Source: Amblyornis subalaris | Taxonomy: Eukaryota > Chordata > Aves > Passeriformes > Ptilonorhynchidae | Length of the DNA: 64,000 nt | Assembly (NCBI GenBank): GCA_018881555.1 | Contig: JACAXG010000075.1 | Location: 3,020,477-3,084,476, forward strand | Direction: 5' to 3' | Shown here: positions 26,201 to 38,200 of the stretch, in pieces | Layout: each line of letters starts with the position of its first letter | Numbering within the stretch: the first letter of the stretch is position 1 | Made by a program: the position numbers and the translations under genes | Notes under the pieces: model-generated | The model's database searches: none | The model's input: the letters and a program-made list of their open reading frames with translations, nothing else | What the model was told of the DNA's origin: nothing

Positions 26201-29200
26201 TGCAAGAAAGCAACGGGTAAGACCACCACGGATTGGTACAAGGAGCACGTGGTTGTTTCTCTGTCTGAATCCTCGTCTTGCATTCCCAAATGTGTTGTGT
26301 GAATCCTATTGATTAGAAAAATAAAATCTTAAGCTATAACAAGTATGGTACCAGAAGATGGGATATTTCTGGAAGGCAGTGATGACAGTTGCCAAATACT
26401 GTTGGTGTAAAGGAAAGAAATAGTGTATAATATCCAAAATCTACCTTTTTATATCCATTTCCTTACCTTCTCTGTGCTGAAAATTTGGTATAAGTCATCT
26501 TCAACATGGAAGGGACTAGAGCAGGGAAAATCTGTTCATTCCAGTAGCCTGCACATGTGACACGTGCTGATCACTCAGTGTTTTGCTTAGCTCAAGGTTT
26601 ACTTTTGGAATTCAACAGGAACAGAAAATCTGCCAACGTTATGATCAGCTGATGGAGGCATGGGAGAAGAAAGTGGACAGGATAGAAAATAATCCCCGCA
26701 GGAAAGCCAAGGAGAGCAAAACACGGGAGTACTATGAGAAACAATTTCCAGAAATCCGGAAGCAGAGAGAACAGCAAGAACGATTCCAAAGGTATTACTT
26801 GGAAATATTCCTGCAAAACATCTCTTTGGTCTTCAGTTTTAAAATTATTTGTAATAAAATTGGTTAATTTTAACGGTTAAGTTTTATGTTCATTGCTTTA
26901 TTCCTTTAAAAAGAATATTAGTGTATTATAAAGTGAAATGTTCTTCCATTTGTCCACTGTGTTTCCATGGCATTGAGCTCACGTTTCACTTTACATCCCA
27001 AGGATCTCCATGACTTTATCTATCCACTGTCCCTCCCCTCCAGCTGTGCCAGCAGTGCCAGCCTCATCCCTTGGTGTCCTCTCGGGCTGCTGTGGTGATG
27101 TCCGTGTGGTTCCTTTCCCATCTCCCTTTTTAGGTCTGCCCTCAAACCCCTTATTTTCCACAAGAAACACAGGAAAAGGGCTAATAGCAAAGGCTATGTA
27201 GGTCGTGGTGTCAGTGAGATGAGAGTTAATCTGCTCAAAAAGGGGGTTGTGGAGGTCGTCTGAAGATAATTGGAGCCTGTTCATTTTGGGCACACACCCT
27301 AATTTACACTGGTATTTTTCTGTCACTGGGTGTCTGTGTTACTCCTGTGTTTCATGATCTCTGTATTCATTAGCCCCCACACTCAAAACCCATTTATCTT
27401 CTTAATTAACAATTTGACTGATCTTTTGTTGTACTTGCCAGGTAATTTTACTCCAGACGTTTTTGCATTTTAAAATATTCAAGGTGCGACAATTAAGTCC
27501 CTATTATTTAATTCTAATCTATCAGACATTTGCTAGGTGGAAACTGTGCAAAGAGTCTTAAAAGGAATGAAGTGCAATTCATTTGAGAGTTCACTTTGCA
27601 GTACTGTAGGTAGATAGGCTTTAAATTAGAATTAGGTCAAGTTTGATTCACTTGTGTTGAAATCTGTTTATCTAATGTTTGAAATAATTTCAATACACCT
27701 TTGAGAGTTCAAGCCCCATAAAGATTTAATCTCATCTTTTGTAACCATCTGTTTACATCACCTTATTTCATAAAACATGGGGAAAGCAGAGAGTTTGCAA
27801 TATATTATGAAGGCTGCAAGATTTTATGGAATTGAGAAAAGGAGGTAACCTGTTAGAATGGGAACAGCACTATCCATAAGAAGCTTTCACTTTAAGAATA
27901 TATCATACCTCTGTAATTGAAAACTCCTTGGGAAGGGGCCATCTCTTTACATCATATTTACATTCTCTAATGTAATGGCATCTTTGTCTGTAGCTGTGCT
28001 GTAATACTACTGCCATGTAAATACTCAGGGTTTTTTCCTGAGATTTTCTGCAAATGGATTAATTCAGTAGAATCTTTGAGCAAATGCAGGTATTGTCACT
28101 CCATTCAGTAGTGATTTTTACCTCTGAAATGCTTTTTCACCCACATGCCGTGATATGTTATTATGATGTTCCTGAGTATAAAGATCACAAACTGAAAAAT
28201 TCTGCCAAATTACAGCTCTCCCCAGCAATTCAAAAGTGGAAAATTTTCCTTTGTTGTAACACGTCTCAGTGCCGTCTTAGGAACTTGACCAAATTGGTAA
28301 AGGGCAAATTTAGTGTGCTTTTCTTCTAAAAAAGAAAAAAACCAATTAAAAAGAGGTTCTTTCAAACCTATCAGTTGTACTAATTAAGGTGATGATTTCT
28401 GTGCCACTGATGAACGTTCTCATGCTCAGCAGAAGCATGTTAGTTTATCTGAAACACCTACTTCGTGGTGGAATTGGTGATAACACCTTTTTTTGTGCCC
28501 TTCCTGTTGAGCTTTGCAAATTCACCTCTAAAACTGAGCAGTTGTTTGACATTTCAGGACATGACAGAGTTTGTGCTCTGACACTGCTTAAGATCAGTCN
28601 TAACTGATTGGGAGACTAGTAGCAGTATTTTAAGGAATTTTGAAGGTGGTTGTGGTGTACAAAAGCTGCAGATAGAGCTAATTTCCACTTTATCCTTACC
28701 CCTTCTGTTTTCCCCTCATTCCAGAGTTGGCCAAAGAGGGGCTGGCCTTTCAGCAACCATTGCTAGAAGTGAACATGAGATTTCAGAAATCATTGATGGA
28801 CTCTCTGAGCAGGAGGTGAGGCTGTTGGCTGTACTTTGCTGTAGAAGCACGGCCAATAAATACCCTTTTATTGGCAGTGAAAGGTTTCTTGTAGAGGTTT
28901 TGTTTCTTTGATAAGAGAAACCTCTTGGGGATGGTTTGGGAGAATCTGTGTGAAGTTTGGCTTGAAAGAGGTCTTACAAATACTTTTCTTTTGAGNGTTT
29001 TGCTTTCTAATTGTATCTGCCCTAGATTTTTCTCATATGGCTGTTGGTTGCAGGTTTGCTGCAACCTAGTTTTTTGCAGCTGTAACAAACATGTGAAAAC
29101 TCTTCCTTTTCTAAAACCCTCCATCATTTTAGTTTTTCATCAATTGTGACACTGTTTCCTTTAGCCGACTGTAAGCGTTCATTGGGATAGTAACAACTTC

Positions 29201-32200
29201 TCCANAAGTTAAGACACGTACGAAAAGAAGTTTCAAACTGACTGTGAATGTGGTGGAGCTTTAAGAGTTGTGTAATTCAAGAACTGTGAACACCAGCAGC
29301 ANCATTTTGTGTGTTCTTGACTCTTCCTTTCCTTCTGTGCCTGTAGAATAATGAGAAGCAAATGCGTCAGCTCTCGGTCATCCCTCCCATGATGTTCGAC
29401 GCGGAGCAGAGACGAGTGAAGTTCATTAACATGAATGGTCTCATGGAGGACCCCATGAAAGTCTATAAAGACAGGCAGTTCATGAACGTCTGGACCGACC
29501 ACGAGAAGGAGATTTTTAAGGAAAAGTAATGGCCTTTCTCATCTTCTCTCTTTATTGCATTGAAATGACAGTTAAAGCCCAACCCCGCAAAGCTAAATGG
29601 GGGATGCTGAAGCTTTTGTGCNATAACAGTTGATAATGTTCTTAGTTGGATGTAATAAATATTGCAAAAGTTTTAGANTTATTTTTCAACTGAATATGCT
29701 CACATGCATTTAGTCTCTAAGTACAAAATTCTCTCAGAAGTACTTTAGTTCTGTGATAAGATTAAAATGAGAAGAGGAGATAAATGATCTCATTTTATCA
29801 GATCATGATTTTATCAGCTAATTTTAAGTGCTTAGTTCTAAATTTGCACGATTTGAAAACTGGGCTTTTTAGACTAATTTCAGTCACACAAATGAAAGGC
29901 TTGCTGATGGAACAGATTGTTTGGAAGATTGCTTTGCTTATTTGATCATGGATTATGTTGTTAAACCAAAATAATTTCTGATTTGTAAAAGGTTTGTCCA
30001 ACATCCCAAGAACTTTGGTCTAATTGCTTCCTACTTGGAACGAAAGGTAAGACATCTTTTAATATAAATAGAGCCTAGGGTGGGATCCCTAACTTTNCAA
30101 ATGTAAGTCATTTACCCCAGCATCATTTTCTCTTCTTGGAAAAAAAAATTTAAGTCCAAAAAAGTTATTGCTTTGACAGGATTGTATAATACTTGCTCAG
30201 TAACACAATCAGTGTGTGCAAACACACAACAGAAATTATTGAGATGACACTATTGGCAAGGATAAAAGGAAATGACACTTTATTTGGTTTGGATATTTTC
30301 TGGTTGAAGCAGGTAAGCTTTAACTATCTCTGCATAGATAAGGACATCATTGCCTGTGCTGAGCTGCTGTGCTGACCCAGAGGAATCTTCCCACCACCTT
30401 CCCAGTGAGTGGGATCCTCCTGCCAGCTCAGTCTTCGGGGTTAATTTTCATCTTTAGGACTTGATTTTGCAGAATTGATGTAAGAAGTAATGGAGAATTA
30501 GGATTTGTTAAGACATGCAACAGAACCTTGAATACGTACACCTATTGTAATAAATACAAGCTTTTTTTATTTTAGTCTGAATAGCCTTAAGTGTTCAGAG
30601 AAATTAAAAACTAAGATCTTATTTTTTCAATAGGAGTAAAACCTATTTTTTCCTGCTTTTTCTCTTTAGAATGTTCCTGACTGTGTATTATATTATTATT
30701 TGACCAAGAAAAATGAAAATTACAAAGCCCTTGTGCGAAGGAATTACGGTAAACGCAGAGGAAGAAACCAGGTATCTTGAATTTGTTCATCATTCGGGTA
30801 TTGTTATTTTATTGTTTCATATTTCCAACTGTTTCACTATCTGATATAGCAACATATTATATGCATAGGGGGAAATAATTATTCTTCCTTTATTGCATTC
30901 TTGCCCTTTTAAAATGTAAGTAATCCTGACCTCAGAGGTGTTCTTGGTTGGTTTGGTTTTAATTCTGTGAAATATCTTCTTCCTTTGCACATTTATTACT
31001 TGTTTTAATATGACAATTCATTTTCTTTGAGGACCCTGCCACAGANATTGAGGTTGCATCCATCATTAAATCCTATATTGGAGCCAACAGAAATTAGGTT
31101 TAGCATGTGACTTGCAGTGGAAAATATATAATCACTTCATAATGTCAGTGTTTGTCAAAAAGCAGAAATTAATAGTGATCTTTAGTTGGTGGTCAGGCTC
31201 AAAGTCAAACTGGAACTTGGGAGCGAGAAAAAAGAGGCCAATTTAATGCATGTGAATAAAAAATTCTGCTGATTCAGGAGGTATTCGTTTGGAAGTCTTT
31301 GGAGAGGAAAAGAGCAGCATTTTATGTACCAAAAGCGTGTAAATACATGTGCTGGGCTATCAGGGTTAATGTGGATGTTGGAAAACAAAATAACCCTGAA
31401 ACTTTGGGATGAGCAAATCTGCTCTGCAAAACAGTAAATGCGGTAAATGTTACACTTCAGGGTATGAGTCCTCTGTTCAAATATTGAAAATTTTCTGAGA
31501 GTCCCAGTAAATGTATTTTTTTAAATATAAAATTGCTGCAAACAGCTTCAACTGCTAAGTAGATCCTGTTCAGTAGAAGCAGCTATCGGATTGAATTATG
31601 GGCTAGTGTTCTACAAGAAGAGTCATATCATGGGAGAGTGGCTTGTCTTACCCCACAAATTATGGATTGCTTAGGATAAGGTCTTTGTCATTGTGCACAG
31701 GATTTAATTAGAGCTTCTGCTTTGGCTAATTTGAACTGCTGTGATGGGAGAAATTACTGGAAATAACCTGTATTTTGCCAGGACTTGTGTTAGAATTTCT
31801 AAGCCTAATAATGCTTTTTAATACGAGGAGGGTATTGTTGTTGGAGTAGTGATGGGGAAGGATTGCACTTAAAGTCTGGATGTGTGGCAAATGAAAAGAA
31901 GATGGAAATAAACAGGATTGTCCAAATGTGGACACTTAACAGAGGTAGAGCTGCCATTTGGAGTGGCTCAGTTTCTTGTTCCATTATAAAATGAAGTTGG
32001 TGTGATCCTAGGAAGTGTCACATGTTGAGGGATATCTTTGCTGGGTGCTGTTCTAAGGGGTGAGGAGACAGAACTGGCTCAGCTGTAGTGCAGTGGAACT
32101 GGAGATTTTGAGATATTTAGAAAGTCATTACTGTATATTTAAATGTCTTTACCACATTGTTAAACTTCAGAATATTGGAAATTGTAGAACTCAAAATTTG

Positions 32201-35200
32201 GATGGACTTTTCAATCCATCAGTGGTTGCTTTCCTTGGATAATATATATAGACTAGAAAGATTTTAATTCCAGCCTTAGACACAAGGGCGCGGATTTGCT
32301 TCGTGAACTCAGCTCAAGGTGCTCTGCCTGACTCTGTAACTGCTCCTGTGAGTGCTGATTTATATGTGAGTAACTGAATACATGAGTTGGAACGCTGAAG
32401 GTTTGTTCAGCTCGAATTACTTGCTCTTGGAGTTTTAGGAGAGTTGTACTTCTCAATTTTTGGTTGTTGATTCACATTAAGTGCTACAGCAGATCAGGGA
32501 ACTTTGGGCAACTGCTAGCCAGGCTTAATGTGTGCTCTGTTAAGGATGCAAGTAAGTGCCAGGTTTTTAGCTCTGGAGAGGGTTGAGCTGGACTTGCCAA
32601 CTCAAGGAAATACTCTTAGCATTCTAAATGGGAAATTTTACCACTGCTGGAAGTTTAAATTCAGAAGTATTGCAGTTAGCATGTTAATAGTAAGTAACTG
32701 CATGGTGTCAAAAATCGTATTTGTATTTATAATTTTATTAATGATTAATTAGCAACATCCATAACAGCTAGTAAAAAAGAACTTGAGAGGGTTGAACTGC
32801 CTGGCTTGCCAGAACTTTTATCTTAGAGTTGCAGCAAGTAGCTTACCCCCTTCCCCCTCCCGTGCCCCAGCTTTGTTTGAAGCTGATATTTTTCATATCT
32901 CTCAGTAGCAACTTGAAACTTTCTTGCTGATTGGCAAACACAAGTCATGGAAGATTTATGAGGTGCTCCAGGATGGACTTAGGCCAATAACAGGTGCTTC
33001 AGCTTAAACTCTTAATAGTTCATATATTTTTGTAAATTAGAAGGCAAGCAAGTGGAATATTGCAGTGGAGGAGATATTAATCATGGTAACGACGTTGAAG
33101 TCCTTCAGAGAATGCAGTGAGCACAGCTTGGCTCAGGTTTCAGTGTGGGGGCTTTCACTTGAGAGAATCTGAGTGCTGGATCAGGGATGTGAAGAGAAGA
33201 GATGCAAGGCTAATAAAATTCTGATACGTGCTTGTCCTCAGATAGGTCTAGAAAGGATTTTTTATAAAATGCTGCCTAAACCGTTCCAGAATGTCACAGA
33301 GGCTACTAAGCAAGTGTGTCTTAAAACAAAACTTGTCAAATGAAGGACAAGTTGTTAATATAGTATTGAGAGAAAGCATGGCTGTATATTGTTTTTGCTT
33401 CCTCATCCCTGGAAGTGTTCAAGGCCAAGTTGGANGGGACTTGGAACAACCTGGGATAGTGGAAGGTGTTCCTGCCTGTGGCGGGGGGNTTGGAATTAGG
33501 TGATCTTTAAGGTCTCTTCAAACCCAAACCATCCTGTGATTCTACGATCATAGAGACTTCCTGAAATAACTCATTGAAAGAAGGTTTCTTTAAGTGAAGT
33601 TTTACATTCAGTTTGGTGGCCAAGCCGTGGTGGGTGCTGGCTGTGCTCCTGTGTTCTGCAGCGTGAGTGTGGCTGGAGCCTGTGGCTGGGCAGCAGGTGG
33701 GAGGTTGNTGATGTGAGCAGACAGAAATGCGCCGCATGTGTGTGACGGGGATCACCTCTGGTGACTCCGGGGAGATTAGAAGGTTGTGTGTGAGAGGGGC
33801 AGCGCTGCTGCAGGCGGCTTAAGTGGCAGAATGACACAATTTCCTGGAATAAACACGTTGCTGGGTCAGGCAGCCTCTGCTAAAGAGCTCGGTGATGTCG
33901 CTGCTGGGGTGGGTTTTGTCCTTTTGAGTCGTGCCCTGAGTTCAAGCCCATCCCCTTGCCTGGACAGTAAAAGTTTTAATCAGCAGATGAATGTGCAGGA
34001 ACGTCGCTGACCGAGGCTTTGACTCTTTTAAGGTTTGTGTTTATGATGCATGTTAGATAAAGTTACTGGGAAAGAGAGAGCCAAATTATTTTTAAGTGTA
34101 ATGTTAAGTTAGCCAGGCAAGAACAGGATTTTCAACAACTGTTTTGTAAATAGATTAACTCTAAAATAAATATTTTATTTTAATTTTTTTTTAAATTTTC
34201 TTCTGAAAAATGCCGTTTTTAACTCCTTGCTTTCTGGGCCCATGTATCTAGCACAGTGGAAATAATTTGGCATGTCTCTGACATCTTGCTTGAAGGAAAT
34301 TTTTGCATAGTCAAGTAACACCAGCGCATTAATTGCTAATAATTTGCAGCAAGATGATAGTGATTGGTATTAGGGGTTTCTGCTCCAGTTCACATTATTA
34401 AAATGTCAAAANCAACTCAATTTTGTGACTATTTCCAACCTCAGTTTTGTTAGTGAAACAGTGACACCTGCTGCTGCACTCATGGGGAGGTTGCTTCCTC
34501 CGTGAAAAAGAAAAGCCTGTTTTGAGGAATTTTTCTGTAGATTGTAAAATCCAAGTTCATGAAGTCCTAGAACAGCAATCTTGTAATTCTCTGTCCTTGT
34601 GTTGTAGTTGTCTGTCCTTGTCTTTCCCGGAATTACCAAGTGTACTCTGGGTACATCTGTTTGGGACAGACACTGTGCTTACTTGCATGATCAAGTTATC
34701 ATCTAAATCCCATTTCATTTCAGCAACAGATTGCTCGTCCTTCTCAAGAAGAAAAGGTAGAAGAAAAGGTAGAAGAAGAAAAATCGGACAAATCAGAGAA
34801 AAAAGAGGAGGAAAAGAAAGATGAGGAGGAGAAGGATGAGAAGGAGGAATCTAAGTAAGTGTGTATATACTGAAATGTATTAATTGCAACAGGATTTGCA
34901 TTAGCCTGGCAGTGAAATCTGGACTGAAAACTATTTCTGTTCAGGCTGAGTTTTGTGTATTAAACAATTTTTTTTGGACATACAGATTTCTCTGTCTTGC
35001 TGAGCTAATCAGACCTGTGGAAAAAGCAGTGGGATTATTTTTTTGCACATGTAATAATTTCCGTATCTTGTTGGTTTGGGTTTTTCTCATATGTTTTATC
35101 ACAGTGTTCATATTTTCTTTGAAGTTGACAATGTCTTGTATCTGTGTTACTCCATAGCAACTCAAAGTAGTTGGGCAATAAGTGAATTCTGTTTCACTAG

Positions 35201-38200
35201 AAGCCTCTTTTGAGTTCATGGAGTTTTGTTTGTGGGGTTTTGGGGTTTTTTCGTACATTGATATTCAGGAATATCTGCCCATGATGGCTCTCTGAATGTG
35301 CCTGAATTATATTTTAACTACTCCCAGAGAGAATACCAAAGAAAAGGACAAAACTGAAGTTGCACCAGAGGAAACAGAGGAACGGGAGCAGGCGGCTCCT
35401 CGTGGCCGAAAAACCGCCAACAGCCAAGGTCGGCGTAAGGGCAGAATCACCAGATCAATGACAAATGAAGCTGCACAAGCAAATGCTGCTGCAGCTGCAG
35501 CCACTGAAGAACCACCACCACCTCTCCCACCCCCACCAGAACCTTGTGAGTAGCATTTACAGGACTCCCAGGGACCCCTCTGATCNTAGCCTCCTCGCTG
35601 GCACAGGGCTGTTTTCCGTGCACTTTTTTTTTTCTGTTTAATATTCCATCTTTATTCTTAGCCCTGCTTTTAATTTTATGACTGTGTGGAACTGTTAAAC
35701 TTCACGAGTGTAACTTCATGAATAGTGCATGTGCAATCAGATGACTGTTGGAACCATGTGAGGGGAGAAAAGGCAGTTCAGCCCTGCTGTGATAANACCT
35801 TGTCTCTCAGTGCAGGTTAATGATGGGTCTGTAGAGATCCAGATGCCTGTGACACAGATTCACTCACAGGCTGCAGCTTACAGAGGATGTTGTTAAATAA
35901 TTGACCTGATATTTGAGTACTTTATGGAGTTTCATAAGCTGAAATAGATCTTGGCAAGTTGTTGTTTCTGCATTAAATGGCAAGATGCTTTTCTATAATA
36001 AAATGTTACTTTCTTGGCTCATATAGTGAAAAAAGACGACACAATCTCTGTGTGTATTTTGGAAAAGGCTGACCTAATTTGTGGTGCTGCAGAAATACCA
36101 GAATATCTTGTGGCTGGTAAATAATTATCCAGGATGGCAGGGCAGGTTGTTTTTTTTCTTGCAGTGCTCTGCTGTGGCAAAGTTTGTTACTCCTTGTGCT
36201 TCAGCTGGGTAGTTACAGGCAGCTGCTGTTCGAGAGCTTGTAACAACTCTTGTTACTCACATTCTGACTATAAAGAACTGATTAAGTGGGCACATCAGTT
36301 CTTGTATCACTGTAAACAACAGAGATTGTGATAGACATTCTTGCTCTGTTGATACAGTGGGGTTTTATAAGCAGAGGGTTTTTATAAGGCTGAAGCAATA
36401 GTGGGTTTTGCGTTTGGTTTGTTTTGTTTCATTTTTAAGCCATTTTTTGCAGGGTTTTCTGGAAAATCCAAAATAGCTTTTTAGTAGATCAGATACTTTG
36501 CAGTGTCCTACTTTTGTTGTTTGCTAATGGAAGTTGTTGCAGGGTCTGTGTTATGTGCTGTGTATAATGGCAGATTTTATGGAAAGGAAATGGAGGCTGG
36601 TGCAGCTGAGTGCTATTCAAAAATTTAGACAGGATGATACAAAATCCAGAGGAGTGAATGGAGTACTTTGCACTGAATCATACTTAGTTTCCTGCTTGCT
36701 TTTACTTACTGAGATTTTTTTGTTTTCTTTTCTTTTTGTCCATTTATCTGCTTGGAGACTCAGTTAATACAGGAGCAGTAGATTTCTTGACACCCACTAA
36801 CCAATAAATAACCATTCCAGTCCCTTCCTCAGCAGTGAGACAGCACTGAACTGGCTTATAGCATGTTGGATTGCTGCTTTTAGTATTTGATGGCAATTCC
36901 TGACATTTTAAATAAAATTTTAGTGATAAATACATCTAAGTTACTTACAAATCTTCCTTCACAGACAATTAATCATAGTTTTGTAGGCAGAGTAGTTTTG
37001 AACAGTTTTCTCTGCTGAGATTGTGGTGATTTCTTCTTGTTTTAATGGAGATTGACTGCTTCCCTCTGACTCGAGCAGCTTTCCCCAGTGACCTGAGCAA
37101 GCCATAATATAAATAGATTTCTTGACTATGGGATGCATAATTGGTGCCATGATAATGAATCCTGGTCTTTTTTGTGCTCAGTGTCTTTGTTTTCTCTTTC
37201 AGCTTCTACAGAGCCTGTGGAGACATCCCGCTGGACAGAGGAAGAAATGGAAGTTGCTAAGAAAGGTAAACCTTGTAAAGCTTTTGACTTCCTTCTGGAT
37301 ACTTGCATTTACAAAATTTCAAGAATTTACTGAATCGCTGAATACGTTTACTGTGACTTTTGCCAACACTATGCTGAATGAAAAATTTGCAAATTGCTGT
37401 TGGTTTTTTTATTAAAAAAAAGAAAAAGCAAACATCTTTAATAGACTAAGTCATATTTTGAGACTCACGTTCACTCTTTTCGTGTGGGTTACTTAGAACT
37501 GTTTGGCCAGTAGTACTTCTCTATCTTACCTTCCCATAGGCATTGTTGTTCCATTTATTTGGGTTTGGATAGCCATGTTATTGATCATAGTAAATATTGG
37601 TTCTTATATGTTTGAACAGGTCTAGTGGAACATGGACGAAACTGGGCAGCAATTGCCAAAATGGTTGGGACAAAAAGTGAAGCTCAGTGTAAGAACTTCT
37701 ACTTCAACTATAAAAGGAGACACAACCTGGACAGTCTCCTCCAACAGCACAAACAGAAGGTGAGTGCAGTGAAAATTGAATATTTTGCAGGGGAAAACTT
37801 GTATCTTTCTGAAATCATCCATCACACTTCACTAAGGGTGTTCGGCAATCGCCACTTGTTTCCTTTCCTACTTGCTTTTGTGTTGTGACATAAATCTTCT
37901 AGAAAGGGTGGCTGGTGTTCACTGACCTGTGACAGTAACCACTTCTTGCTTTCAAATGCAATAGAAAGTTTTCTACCAGATAAAACACTCCAGCCTGAAG
38001 AGTCCTCTAGTGCTCTGAAAGCCACATTCCTCACCAGTATGTGAGCAGCTGTAGATGTACAACAGCTCCTTGAAACACAGCAATCACTGACCTTGCAAAA
38101 CAGAGCAGGAAAGCTGGCAGAAGCCCAGGAACTGAAAGTTTTGGGGCATCTAAAGTAGAATGCAGTGTGTTGGAATAATCCTGTAAACTGTGGTGTTATT

